A stretch of 64,000 nucleotides of DNA from Agriterribacter humi (GTDB lineage: Bacteria; Bacteroidota; Bacteroidia; Chitinophagales; Chitinophagaceae). The position numbers and the translations under genes were made by a program. Below the pieces are notes generated by a model. The model saw only the letters and a program-made list of their open reading frames with translations. It had not been told where the DNA came from and ran no database searches. Position 1 is the stretch's first letter. Each line of letters opens with the position of its first letter. The stretch spans positions 124,001 through 188,000 of the forward strand of contig NZ_VOHQ01000003.1 of the NCBI RefSeq assembly GCF_009192765.1, read 5' to 3'. This document shows, piece after piece, positions 42,821 through 52,006 of the stretch.

Positions 42821-42852
42821 TGCCCGGCGTTTTCTAATGCCGGGTCTTTTTT
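42821..42852 (+). terminator. Intrinsic terminator after the small exported protein gene
   Basis: CCCGGC (42823-42828) pairs with GCCGGG (42839-42844) across a 10-nt loop, followed by TCTTTTTTT. This is a classical GC-stem plus T-run terminator. Confidence 0.78.
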
Positions 42853-42976
42853 TATTCAGGTATCAGGACAGGCAACTATAAACTTCCAAAGCACAAACTC
42901 CAAACTTTCAAGCCCCAATGCTTTCATTGTTTAAATTGATTATTTTGCTTACTTTAATAAATTCAATTGATCAGCA

Positions 42977-43912
42977 ATGACATTTATTCAACTGGAATAT
43001 ATAACAGCCTTAGATGCCTTCCGGCATTTCACCTTAGCCGCAGACCATTGTCATGTTACACAGCCTACCTTAAGCATGCAAATTCAAAAGCTGGAGGAAG
43101 AATTAGGGATTATCATTTTTGATCGCAGTAAACAGCCCGTTATCCCTACGGCTATGGGCATTGAAGTAATAACGCAGGCAAAAAACATTCTTATCCAGAA
43201 AGATGCGCTTCATGAATTGATTGAATATAAAAAAGGCACGCTTACCGGCGAACTGCGTATAGGCATTATTCCAACCCTGGCGCCTTATTTATTACCATTA
43301 TTCATTCAGCAGTTTGCCCTGAAATACGCAAAAGTAAAAGTGATTGTAAGCGAAATGACAACGGACATCATTACGCATTCGCTAAAAGAGGGAGCAATAG
43401 ATGCAGGTATCCTGGTAACACCTCTTCAGCAAAAAGGAATAAAAGAATACGTGTTGTTCTATGAAGAAATGCTGGCATACGTGTCAAAAAAAAATGCGCT
43501 TTATCAAAAGCATTATGTGCTGGCCCAGGATATTGATCCTAATAAATTATGGCTTTTGGAAGAGGGGCATTGTTTCCGGTCGCAAATAGAAAACCTTTGT
43601 GAATTAAGAAAGCAAAGTCGTGCGGGCAGCCATTTTGATTATGAAACCGGAAGTATAGAAACGCTCAGGCGAATGGTAGACCTGAATGATGGCATTACGA
43701 TCATACCGGAGCTTGCCACACTGGATATGCCGGCAAAACAGTTACAGCTTATCCGCAAATTTAAAAATCCTGTGCCTGTACGTGAAGTAAGCCTTGTCGT
43801 GCAGCGCGATTTTGTTAAGAAGCGGTTAATAGATGCGCTGCGGGGATCTATTCTTGCTTCCGTGCCAGAAAAGATCAAAAAAAACAAGGGCTCAAATATT
43901 ATTGCAATTTAA
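42977..43912 (+). CDS. oxyR: OxyR-type LysR-family regulator
   Basis: This 311-residue regulator has an N-terminal winged helix (AADHCHVTQPTLSMQIQKLE, about 21-40) and a LysR effector domain. The redox switch is preserved: C199 and C208 in LLEEGHCFRSQIENLC, the same numbers and spacing as the peroxide-sensing cysteines of E. coli OxyR. It should sense hydrogen peroxide and activate antioxidant genes. No catalase or peroxiredoxin gene is next to it in this window. The next gene on the plus strand does not follow closely. Confidence 0.9.
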   Translation: MTFIQLEYITALDAFRHFTLAADHCHVTQPTLSMQIQKLEEELGIIIFDRSKQPVIPTAMGIEVITQAKNILIQKDALHELIEYKKGTLTGELRIGIIPTLAPYLLPLFIQQFALKYAKVKVIVSEMTTDIITHSLKEGAIDAGILVTPLQQKGIKEYVLFYEEMLAYVSKKNALYQKHYVLAQDIDPNKLWLLEEGHCFRSQIENLCELRKQSRAGSHFDYETGSIETLRRMVDLNDGITIIPELATLDMPAKQLQLIRKFKNPVPVREVSLVVQRDFVKKRLIDALRGSILASVPEKIKKNKGSNIIAI

Positions 43913-43927
43913 GCGATCTTCATTTTT

Positions 43928-44767
43928 TTATTGGTGAATGTTATTTAATAAGCTGTCTAAGGCGTTATGAAACTGCGGGTAATCATTAAGGTTATTGTGG
44001 CCGGCATTTTCAATTGTAATAAACCTGTCCTTTGGATGCATAGCTGCTGTTAACCGGTGTGCATTGCTGTACGGGATCACCTTATCTTCTGTGCCGTGGA
44101 AAATGGTAACGGGTGCATTAACAAGTCCGAGATATTTATACACCGGCAATTTGTATTTGAGCAGGGTACTTATGGGGTATATGGGTATATAATGCTGTAC
44201 CAGTGAAGTCATACTATAATAAGGTGTTTCCAGTATAAGCTGCTTACAGCTTCTCCTGGCAGCCAGCCAGGAAGCAATGCCTGTTCCCAATGATTTTCCG
44301 TATAGTATAATGCTGTCTGCCGGAAATCTTGAACGTGCCATAATATATAACTGCATGGCATCATCGTAAAGTTTTTGTTCGGTGAGGTGGCCTGTACTTT
44401 TACCAAATCCGGGATAATCTATCATCCATACTTCGTATCTGTTTGCAGTAAAATTAGGAGCATAGGTGGCATACCAGCCAATATTTTTGCGGTTACCATG
44501 AAAATACAAGACTACCCCTTTGGGCAAACTGTCGCTGGTAAGAAATTGTACCACGTTCATATTGCTTGTTTCGTCTGCGGTCACATTAATTTCCCTGTTA
44601 GGAACAGGAAAATCATAGGGGCTGTTACGCTCTACTGCCACGGGATGAAACAGAAAGCGATCCTGCAGCAAATAAAGGGCTATGCCGCACAGCAGGTAAA
44701 CCACCAGGGTAATATTCAACCATTGCAGCCATTTTTTCTTTTTGCGCCATTGCAACCTGTTCACCAT
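43928..44767 (-). CDS. Membrane-anchored alpha/beta hydrolase
   Basis: This 279-residue protein has one N-terminal helix (about 17-35) and an alpha/beta-hydrolase domain. The catalytic triad is complete: S159 in LYGKSLGTG, D228 in FHGTEDKVIPY and H257 in ENAGHNNLN; the oxyanion strand is VLYFHGNRKNIG. It resembles the YfhR/BEM46 branch, whose substrates are unclear. The gene starts 1 bp after the stop position of a broken paralogue (44769), so the two formed a tandem pair. Function is presumably hydrolysis of an ester or thioester. Confidence 0.87.
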   Translation of the reverse strand: MVNRLQWRKKKKWLQWLNITLVVYLLCGIALYLLQDRFLFHPVAVERNSPYDFPVPNREINVTADETSNMNVVQFLTSDSLPKGVVLYFHGNRKNIGWYATYAPNFTANRYEVWMIDYPGFGKSTGHLTEQKLYDDAMQLYIMARSRFPADSIILYGKSLGTGIASWLAARRSCKQLILETPYYSMTSLVQHYIPIYPISTLLKYKLPVYKYLGLVNAPVTIFHGTEDKVIPYSNAHRLTAAMHPKDRFITIENAGHNNLNDYPQFHNALDSLLNNIHQ

Positions 44768-44768
44768 A

Positions 44769-45316
44769 CTAATATTTCAAAATGTCTCTTATAAAATTGT
44801 GGTATTCGGGAAACGAAGGTAAATTATTATGTCGGCCACCATTGATCCGCAGTAAGGTAATTTTGCCGGGATTGAGTTGTTGCAGTTTTTCGCTGTGGCG
44901 GATAGGTATGAGCCAGTCTTTTGTGCCATGAATAATATAGATGTGGCAGTTTCGCTGAGGATCTTTGCTTCACTGCGCCTTCCTGTGCTTTTGCCAAATC
45001 CCCGATAATCTACCAGCACCACATCATACCGGTACCTGTAAAAATCTTTGGCATATTTAACCCATCCTTTAATGCTTCTGCTGTTGCCGTGAAAATAGAG
45101 GATAAGTCCCAAAGGGTCCTTTACATAAAAATGCAGTCCGTTAATGCGCACTCCGGGTTGTATATCAAAAAACAATTCTTCAAAAGGGGCATCATAATTA
45201 AACTTAAAATCGGCGGGTAACCTTTCAGGCTTAAAAATAAACTTGTCCTGTATGAAATAAAGAACAATAGTTAATACGATAATTCCTCCAATGATATATA
45301 AAAGCGCAGCAGGCAA
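44769..45316 (-). pseudogene. Broken alpha/beta hydrolase paralogue (internal deletion and frameshift)
   Basis: The 5' part (45316 to about 44965) encodes a helix and the first half of a hydrolase domain, with LILYFHGNSRSIKGW and VDYRGFGKSTGRRSE. The other half is present in a different frame from about 44965 to a stop at 44769-44771: CHIYIIHGTKDWLIPIRHSE, then INGGRHNNLPSFPEYHNFIR. Compared with the intact paralogue next to it, about 85 codons carrying the GxSxG serine are missing. The in-frame tail that replaces them (ending at 44789) is not hydrolase-like. The ancestral stop lay 1 bp from the next gene. Confidence 0.8.
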
Positions 45317-45584
45317 TGCAACAGGTAGTTTTATTGCATGAAATTACGGAAACCGATAACAGCTTTCAGCCGTTAATCAGCGAATGTATACTATTCCTGA
45401 TTTCGGATTTGTTGATTTCTGATTTTTAGTTTACCGTGTATTCCTTCGGATTTCGGATTTGAAATTTCGGGTTTGAAATTTCTTTGGTTCTTGTTTTTTG
45501 TGATTTGGTTCTTCTGCTACCGACCCCGCCTGGCGTTGTCATCATTGAACAATGCCAGTGGCTTAAATGCGTTTGACACGCAGA
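45317..45584. other. Intergenic gap with GATTTCGGATTTG repeats
   Basis: No gene is seen. GATTTCGGATTTG occurs at 45399-45411 and 45449-45461 (period 50 bp) and TTTGAAATTTC at 45457-45467 and 45472-45482. A word of the TCAGCTTTCAG type lies at about 45359-45370, and an imperfect hairpin at 45531-45557. Confidence 0.45.
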
Positions 45585-47546
45585 TCAGTCGCTGTGTATT
45601 CTCTTAAGGTTCAGCTCAGACAACGGGGCCACAATAAGCGGGAACTTTTCTACGGTTACATAGCTGGCATCTAATCCAAATCCCCTTTCTTCGGATAAGC
45701 TTACTTCCTTAATCCAAAAGTATCCCCGCATGATAAGCGTTTCCCAGAAAGGCAGTTCGTTGTCCATGCTAAGGAATTTTTCCATTACAATAAACTGAAA
45801 ATCGCCAACCACATTATTGCGTTGCAGGCTTTCGTAACGGCTGGTTATATTTACTTCCTTATTGGCTACCATATCTTCCACTACTTTCCTGAACATAAGA
45901 TTGATGCGCGGTTCAACGCGAAAGCCCAGCCGAAATTCAACGCGGATTATCTCATTGGGTATAATGGTTTGCACTTCAAATTCGCAGGTATAGGGATTGT
46001 CTAAGGTATCTACATGCACGAACCAGTATATATCGGCCCGCTTGGGCTTCCTGTTTAAAATAGAATAGATGATTTTATGTTCAATTTCTTTGGGATTATT
46101 GGCGCTGGTAAGGTATACAAGGTGCGTGGCGTATTTGGTAACAGAAGTGTCGTTGCTGAGTTCCTGCAGCATGGGTATATAGTCTTCTAACCGTACAAAT
46201 TCCACATAACGGTTCTTGATCTTCCGGCTTCTGAACCATATATACATGATCAGGAACATGAGTCCGCCAATGACTACTGTAATATAACCTCCATGAGTAA
46301 ATTTTTGCAACAGGGCAAATAAATAGCCCCCTTCAATAATGGCATATCCTATCAGGAAGAGCCATATCCATGCAGATTTTACACGGTGGCTAACTAAGTA
46401 ATTCGCAAACAGTATAGTGGTCATAAGCATAGTAATAATAATGGCCAAACCGTAAGCAGCTTCCATACGGGAAGAAGTTTGAAAATATAATACTACACCT
46501 GTACAACCTATGAATAACATGGTGTTGAGCCAGGGAATAAATAACTGACCCTTTTCTTCAGAAGGATAACGTATTTTTAAGCGGGGCCAAAGATTAAGAC
46601 GCATAGCCTCACCTATAAGGGTAAATGAACCTGATATCATGGCCTGGCTCGCTATAATGGCCGCACCGGTTGCTATAATAACACCGGGAATGATAAACCA
46701 GTCGGGCATCAGGTCAAAAAACGGGTTAATAGACGAATGAATTGCCGCCGGCACATTCAGGTTATTTTTTAGCAAGCTGGCACCCTGCCCGAGATAATTT
46801 AAGAGCAAACAGGTTTTAACGAATATCCATGATATGCGGATATTTTCTCTTCCGCAGTGACCAAGGTCACTATATAATGCTTCAGCACCGGTGGTACATA
46901 AAAAAACGGCGCCTAAAATCCACAAGGCACCCGGATTAGAACTTAACAGCTTAACAGCATACCAGGGATTGAAAGCTTTAAAAATAGAGAGATCATCAAA
47001 AACATGCCACAGTCCGAGTACGGCCAGCATAGTAAACCACAGGCCCATTACAGGTCCAAAAAATTTCCCGATGGATGCTGTGCCGAATTGTTGCAGAAAA
47101 AAGAAGGCGGATAAAATAAATATAACAATATAGATAATGTACTGGCTGAGATTATGAAAAGCAGGAACTTTTTGCAAGCCTTCAATAGCGGAGGTGATCG
47201 TTATAGGAGGCGTTATCATTCCATCTGCAAGCAAGGCCGCGCCGCCAATCATGGCAGGCAGCACCAGCCATTTTTTTCGTCGGCGCACCAGGGCATACAA
47301 AGCAAATATGCCACCCTCCCCTTTATTATCGGCCTGCAATACAAGTACTACATATTTGATGGTAGTTTGAAGCGTAATCGTCCAGATAATACAGGACAGA
47401 CTGCCTATTATCAGGTCTTCTGTAATGGCTCTGCCAGTAATAATGGCGTTAAAGACATATAAGGGAGACGTGCCAATATCGCCATAAATGATCCCAAGTG
47501 CAATAACTAGTCCGGCAACGGTAGCTTTATTGGTATGTTTGCCCAC
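45585..47546 (-). CDS. kup: KUP-family potassium transporter
   Basis: This 653-residue protein imports potassium, probably with protons. About twelve N-terminal membrane helices (about 10-430) open with the family signature ALGIIYGDIGTSPLYVFNAI (17-36). The TGAEALYSDLGHCGRENI segment (about 220-237) is typical, and GVIIATGAAIIASQAMISGSF (about 287-307) is another family landmark. A cytosolic C-terminal domain of about 200 residues follows. It starts MGKHTNKATVAG. A -7-like TACCTTTG (complement 47593-47600) lies 47 bp in front. Solitary gene. Confidence 0.93.
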   Translation of the reverse strand: MGKHTNKATVAGLVIALGIIYGDIGTSPLYVFNAIITGRAITEDLIIGSLSCIIWTITLQTTIKYVVLVLQADNKGEGGIFALYALVRRRKKWLVLPAMIGGAALLADGMITPPITITSAIEGLQKVPAFHNLSQYIIYIVIFILSAFFFLQQFGTASIGKFFGPVMGLWFTMLAVLGLWHVFDDLSIFKAFNPWYAVKLLSSNPGALWILGAVFLCTTGAEALYSDLGHCGRENIRISWIFVKTCLLLNYLGQGASLLKNNLNVPAAIHSSINPFFDLMPDWFIIPGVIIATGAAIIASQAMISGSFTLIGEAMRLNLWPRLKIRYPSEEKGQLFIPWLNTMLFIGCTGVVLYFQTSSRMEAAYGLAIIITMLMTTILFANYLVSHRVKSAWIWLFLIGYAIIEGGYLFALLQKFTHGGYITVVIGGLMFLIMYIWFRSRKIKNRYVEFVRLEDYIPMLQELSNDTSVTKYATHLVYLTSANNPKEIEHKIIYSILNRKPKRADIYWFVHVDTLDNPYTCEFEVQTIIPNEIIRVEFRLGFRVEPRINLMFRKVVEDMVANKEVNITSRYESLQRNNVVGDFQFIVMEKFLSMDNELPFWETLIMRGYFWIKEVSLSEERGFGLDASYVTVEKFPLIVAPLSELNLKRIHSD

Positions 47547-47767
47547 GGCTGAAATACAGTTAAGTTATATTCTAATGCTCTAAACCAAACGTCAAAGGTA
47601 TAGGGTAAATTACAATCGTAAACAGAAAGTTCGCAGGATTTATATAACCCCGCAGGGGCTGGTGGAAAACAATATTTATAAGTTTGGTTAAAAATAATGC
47701 AGAGGTAGTATCCAATCGCCCAAAACCATCTAATTTGCAACCGGATGCTGTATATTTAAGAAAAAAA

Positions 47768-49306
47768 ATGATAAAAATGGGGCATAAGAAAATTATCATA
47801 TCAGCTTTAATGATGCTGGCATTGCCCATTTGGGTTTTGGCCCAGCGTATTCATTATTCAGACCCGGGAAGAGACGACTACCGCCAGGTGAATTTTGAGA
47901 TCATTGGAAAAGTGAGCAGCAATATAGTAATCTATAAAAATTACAGGTCAAAAAATGATTTATCCATATTTGACAACGAAATGAAATTAAAGGATAAAAT
48001 TAACCTTGATTTTTTGCCGGATAAACTCATTAATGTGGATTTCGTTCCTTACCCGGATTTTTTCTATATGATATACCAATATCAGAAAAGAAATATCGTG
48101 TACTGTAATGTGGTAAAAATGGATGCCGCAGGACAAAAACTGGTAGGCCCGGTAGAAATTGATACGACACAAATTGGCGGTGCAAGCGACAATAAAATTT
48201 ATTCTACCATATACAGCGAAGACAAACAGCATATCATGGTGTTTAAAATCAATAAACGGAATGAACGGAATTACTTTTTTACCACGTTGCTCTACAATGA
48301 CAAAATGGAGTTCAGGAAAAAAAGCAGGCTGCAGGTGACCATGTCAAAAAAAGACGCCGTATTCAGTGATTTTATAGTTGATAATGACGGCGATTTTGTT
48401 TTTACGCGTTGTAGCAGAAACGGCAGCCGTGACAATATTTCACGGATGGATCTGATGATAAAGCCCGCTATGGCAGATAGCTTTCGCGTGAATGATATTC
48501 CACTTACCAATAATTTCTTGGATGAAGTTAAAATCAAAGCCGATAACATCAACAAAACGTATCTTCTCAGTTCCTTATACTATAAACAACGCAGGGGAAA
48601 TGTGGAAGGGTTATATATAGCTATATGGGATAAAGCACAAAACAGGGTAAAAGCAGAGAACTATACTATATTTAATGATGAATTGAAGGAAGATGCAAAG
48701 TCTGAAAATACTTCGGCAAAAACGGCTTTTAATGATTATTTCATACGGCAGGTTTTGCCCAAAAAAGACGGCGGATTTATGATTGTGGCAGAATTGTTTT
48801 TCACTTCTTCCCGTGGCAACAACTGGAACCGTTACGATTACCTGTATAGTCCGTACAGCATGTCCCCCTATTCATCATACAACAGCTACTGGAGCCCTTA
48901 CGGTATGTATGGTAATCCCTGGAACAGATGGAATTATGGTTCAAGTACAAGATACTATAGTGAGAACATTGCACTTTTTTCATTTGATCCCAATGCAAGC
49001 ATTGAATGGAGCAACATATTGCACAAGAGCCAGTTTGATGACAATTCTTCTGATGCCCTGTCTTATCTTATATACAATACCGGCGGGGAGATCAATTTCT
49101 TATATAACCAGCTCGAACGCCGGGTTAGGCTACTATCTGAGCAAAGTGTAACGCCTAACGGCAGCGTGAAACGTTCTCCAACGCTTAAAAATTTAGATAA
49201 GGATTTTGAATTTTTGCCCAAATATGGTAAGCAGGTAGGAGCCCGTCAGGTAGTGATGCCATGTATGTACAGGAATTATATTTGCTTTGCAAAAATTGAT
49301 TTTTAA
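47768..49306 (+). CDS. Hypothetical exported protein, linked to a DUF6427-like membrane protein
   Basis: This 512-residue protein has a signal peptide (about 8-29, ending LPIWVLAQ). The mature part is beta-rich, with repeated short segments (NIVIYKNYRSKNDLSIFDNE; VVKMDAAGQKLVGPVEIDT) like a propeller or sandwich. It has a tyrosine-, serine- and asparagine-rich stretch (YSPYSMSPYSSYNSYWSPYG, about residues 360-380) that looks like a surface loop. I do not recognise a named family. The next gene follows after 12 bp, so they form an operon. An ATG nine bases downstream is an equally plausible start. Confidence 0.78.
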   Translation: MIKMGHKKIIISALMMLALPIWVLAQRIHYSDPGRDDYRQVNFEIIGKVSSNIVIYKNYRSKNDLSIFDNEMKLKDKINLDFLPDKLINVDFVPYPDFFYMIYQYQKRNIVYCNVVKMDAAGQKLVGPVEIDTTQIGGASDNKIYSTIYSEDKQHIMVFKINKRNERNYFFTTLLYNDKMEFRKKSRLQVTMSKKDAVFSDFIVDNDGDFVFTRCSRNGSRDNISRMDLMIKPAMADSFRVNDIPLTNNFLDEVKIKADNINKTYLLSSLYYKQRRGNVEGLYIAIWDKAQNRVKAENYTIFNDELKEDAKSENTSAKTAFNDYFIRQVLPKKDGGFMIVAELFFTSSRGNNWNRYDYLYSPYSMSPYSSYNSYWSPYGMYGNPWNRWNYGSSTRYYSENIALFSFDPNASIEWSNILHKSQFDDNSSDALSYLIYNTGGEINFLYNQLERRVRLLSEQSVTPNGSVKRSPTLKNLDKDFEFLPKYGKQVGARQVVMPCMYRNYICFAKIDF

Positions 49307-49318
49307 AAAAACATTCCT

Positions 49319-50314
49319 GTGACAGGCTCTTTTAAAACCAATACGCCGGTTAATATACTTTTATTGCTGGCATATGCATTTGTTCTGAAATGGTATTCTT
49401 TTCTGCATCCTCATATTCCGCTGACGCAGGCAACAGATGGATTTTTATACCTTAAATTTTTGAATTTCCTGCTGCCTGCAGGCCAATCCGTGCCTGTTGT
49501 TTATCCTTTTATTGTACTGGCATTAACTTTAACACAGGCCATTACATTTAATAACCTGATCAACAATGAGAAACTGCTGCCAAAGCCGAATTATTTGCCG
49601 GCTATGGCCTATATTCTTATTACTTCTCTTTTCCCCGAATGGTGGCAGTTATCCTCTACGCTTATCATTAACAGTTTGCTTGTTTGGGTATGGGCCATGC
49701 TGAGCAGGTTGTTTAATCATCCCCGGCCCAAGGCCCAGGTATTTAATGCAGGTATGCTGGTGGGATTAGCTTCTTTCCTGTATTTTCCCGCCATTGGGTT
49801 TTCTATGCTTATATTTTTTGCATTAATTACTCTAAGGCCTTTTTACCTGAGTGAATGGCTGGTGGCTATACTGGGTATTCTTACTCCTTATTATTTCTTG
49901 TTCGCTTTTCTTTTTTTGGGTAACACCTGGAATCCGCTTACCTACCTGCCTTCTATTTCTGTTAGCTTTCCAAAGTTTCTGCAGGACGTATGGGCCTGGG
50001 GTGGCATCATTCTTCTTATCGTTCCTTTTTTGGTCAGTGGTTTTTATATCCAGGGTAATATCTTACGCATGCTCATACAGGTACGCAAAAGCTGGAGCCT
50101 TATGCTGATCTACCTGCTTATTACATTGCTCATTCCGTTCATCAATTTTTCCTCTACTTTCGAATACTGGATTTTATGCGCCCTGCCTTTTGCAGCTTTT
50201 CATGGGTATACTTTTTTTTATGCACAAAAGAAATGGCTTCCGGCGGCGTTGCATTGGGTAATGGTTGTTTTTATTCTGGCATTAAATATATGGGTAAGCG
50301 TATTCAGGGCTTAA
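49319..50314 (+). CDS. Multi-pass membrane protein (DUF6427-like)
   Basis: This 331-residue protein has about ten hydrophobic segments over its whole length and no soluble domain. The start is GTG at 49319. The pattern (NILLLLAYAFVLKWYSFLHP at the start, NNLINNEKLLPKPNYLPA in a loop, LYFPAIGFSMLIFFALITLR) resembles Bacteroidota DUF6427 proteins, whose role is not established. The gene begins 12 bp after the exported protein gene, so the pair probably acts together in the envelope. Confidence 0.78.
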   Translation: MTGSFKTNTPVNILLLLAYAFVLKWYSFLHPHIPLTQATDGFLYLKFLNFLLPAGQSVPVVYPFIVLALTLTQAITFNNLINNEKLLPKPNYLPAMAYILITSLFPEWWQLSSTLIINSLLVWVWAMLSRLFNHPRPKAQVFNAGMLVGLASFLYFPAIGFSMLIFFALITLRPFYLSEWLVAILGILTPYYFLFAFLFLGNTWNPLTYLPSISVSFPKFLQDVWAWGGIILLIVPFLVSGFYIQGNILRMLIQVRKSWSLMLIYLLITLLIPFINFSSTFEYWILCALPFAAFHGYTFFYAQKKWLPAALHWVMVVFILALNIWVSVFRA

Positions 50315-50426
50315 GGATTATTCGGTGCAGTGAGTATTATACATGTAAAACGCTCTCTTTCCCGGGCATCACCTCATATTTGCAATTACCAATCTCTATT
50401 TTTTTAACTCCTGATAAAATAATACA

Positions 50427-51875
50427 ATGAGCGGAAAACTTAAGTCCCTTAAAAATTCCTCAAGACGAAAATTCATTAAAAACAGTTCCATTGCTGCCGC
50501 AGGTTTTTTTATTGTACCCCGCCATGTATTAGGTAAAGGGCATATAGCGCCGAGCGATAAGTTAAACATAGCAGGTATTGGAGCGGGAGGCAAAGGAAAG
50601 GGTGATCTTTCGGCATTTGCCAAAAGCCCCAATGTAAATATTGTTGCTTTGGTAGATGTGGATGACCGCCAGGCGGTGGAGTCAAGAAAAAATTTTCCCA
50701 AAGCCAAATATTATAAAGACTTCAGGGAGATGCTGGCAAAAGAAAAGAACAATATAGATGCCTGTTCTATCTCCACGCCTGATCACACCCACGCGGTTGC
50801 AACTTTAGCGGCTATGCATTTGGGTAAGCATGTGTACACGCAAAAGCCCCTGACGCACGATATTTATGAGGCCCGTATACTGGCGCAGGCGGCAAAAAAA
50901 TATAAAGTGATTACTCAAATGGGTAACCAGGGCGGATCGGGGAATGGGGTGCGCAGGATGCAGGAGATATACGATACCGGCATCATCGGGCACGTAGATA
51001 AAGTGCTGGCCTGGACTAACCGTCCCGTATGGCCGCAGGCTATACCGGATCCGGGCACTTATAAAATTCCGAAAGAGCTCGACTTTGATCTCTGGCTGGG
51101 CACCGCCCCCAAAGTTGATTATAAACCCAACTATTTGCCCTGGAACTGGAGAGGCTGGTGGCCTTATGGTACGGGGGCTTTGGGTGATATGGCATGCCAT
51201 ATACTGGATCCTGTTTTCCGGATACTGCCTATTGATTATCCTACTTCGGTGGAATGCAGTGTAGCAGGTACCTGGACGTTTATTCTGAAAGAGAATGACC
51301 ATAACCCCGACTGGACTCCTTTTTCTACCAACATTCATTTAAACTATCCCCGTAAAGATGGGAAAGGTGATATTAAAGTAAGCTGGTATGATGGTGGCGT
51401 AATGCCCGAAGTTCCGGAAGAGCTGTTGCAGGGTGAAGCCTTTGGTAATTCTGATGGCGGCGTAATGTTTATTGGCAGCAAAGGCAAGTTGCTGGCTGAT
51501 TGCTATGGCGCTAATCCTCGGCTTTTACCCCTTAAAGAAAATGCATTGCTCAGTATTCCCGAAACGATCGTTAGGGTTCCTGATGAAGATCATTACCTGC
51601 AATGGGTAAACGCCTGTATTGCCGGATATGGCAATGCGCAAACCAGTTCGCCATTCGAATACGCCGGTCCGTTTACCGAAAGCATATTGATTGGCAATGT
51701 AGCCATACGCAGTTGGATGCTTAGAGATAATCCGGGAGGCAGGCGAACTGCTGACAAATACAATGGACGTAAAAAACTGTTGTGGGATGCAGCCAGTATG
51801 AAGGTTACCAACTACGACCTGGCCAACCAGTTTGTAAAACGCGAATACCGTGAAGGCTGGGATCTTACTTTATAA
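50427..51875 (+). CDS. Tat-exported Gfo/Idh/MocA-family oxidoreductase (2)
   Basis: This 482-residue protein has a twin-arginine signal (SRRKFIKNSSIAAAGFFIV, RR at about 12-13) and a periplasmic dinucleotide-binding oxidoreductase fold (LNIAGIGAGGKGKGDLSAFA). The usual EKP motif reads QKP in HVYTQKPLTHDIYEAR. The WPYGTGALGDMACHILDPVF block (about 249-268) is typical of the Bacteroidota secreted group, which includes enzymes acting on amino sugars and glycosides. It lies on the opposite strand from, and converges with, the sugar isomerase gene of the adjoining MurNAc-type cluster. Confidence 0.88.
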   Translation: MSGKLKSLKNSSRRKFIKNSSIAAAGFFIVPRHVLGKGHIAPSDKLNIAGIGAGGKGKGDLSAFAKSPNVNIVALVDVDDRQAVESRKNFPKAKYYKDFREMLAKEKNNIDACSISTPDHTHAVATLAAMHLGKHVYTQKPLTHDIYEARILAQAAKKYKVITQMGNQGGSGNGVRRMQEIYDTGIIGHVDKVLAWTNRPVWPQAIPDPGTYKIPKELDFDLWLGTAPKVDYKPNYLPWNWRGWWPYGTGALGDMACHILDPVFRILPIDYPTSVECSVAGTWTFILKENDHNPDWTPFSTNIHLNYPRKDGKGDIKVSWYDGGVMPEVPEELLQGEAFGNSDGGVMFIGSKGKLLADCYGANPRLLPLKENALLSIPETIVRVPDEDHYLQWVNACIAGYGNAQTSSPFEYAGPFTESILIGNVAIRSWMLRDNPGGRRTADKYNGRKKLLWDAASMKVTNYDLANQFVKREYREGWDLTL

Positions 51876-51907
51876 ATAAATCCCCGTTATACCCCGTTTT
51901 TTTAAAT

Positions 51908-51944
51908 GGTCAACCCTGGATTTTTAATACTTCCGGGTTTGACC
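51908..51944. terminator. Hairpin at the convergent gene junction
   Basis: GGTCAACCC (51908-51916) pairs with GGGTTTGACC (51935-51944), with one bulged base. A second stem, GGGTTT (51975-51980) with AAACCC (51993-51998), follows. Both loops contain CCCTGGAT. They lie between the ends of two convergent genes and may terminate both. Confidence 0.4.
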
Positions 51945-52006
51945 TGTTTATACCCGATTTTAAAAGTATCCGATGGGTTTACCCTGGATATTAAACCCAA
52001 ATTACA

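Noticed and set aside
44789-45316. The broken hydrolase as an intact 175-residue protein
   Set aside because: The last 55 residues are not hydrolase-like, and the missing C-terminal half is found in another frame, so it is a pseudogene.
45531-45557. Hairpin TGGCGTTGT/ACAATGCCA as a terminator of kup
   Set aside because: The stem is paired fully only in plus-strand RNA, there is no T-run, and the kup transcript runs on the other strand.
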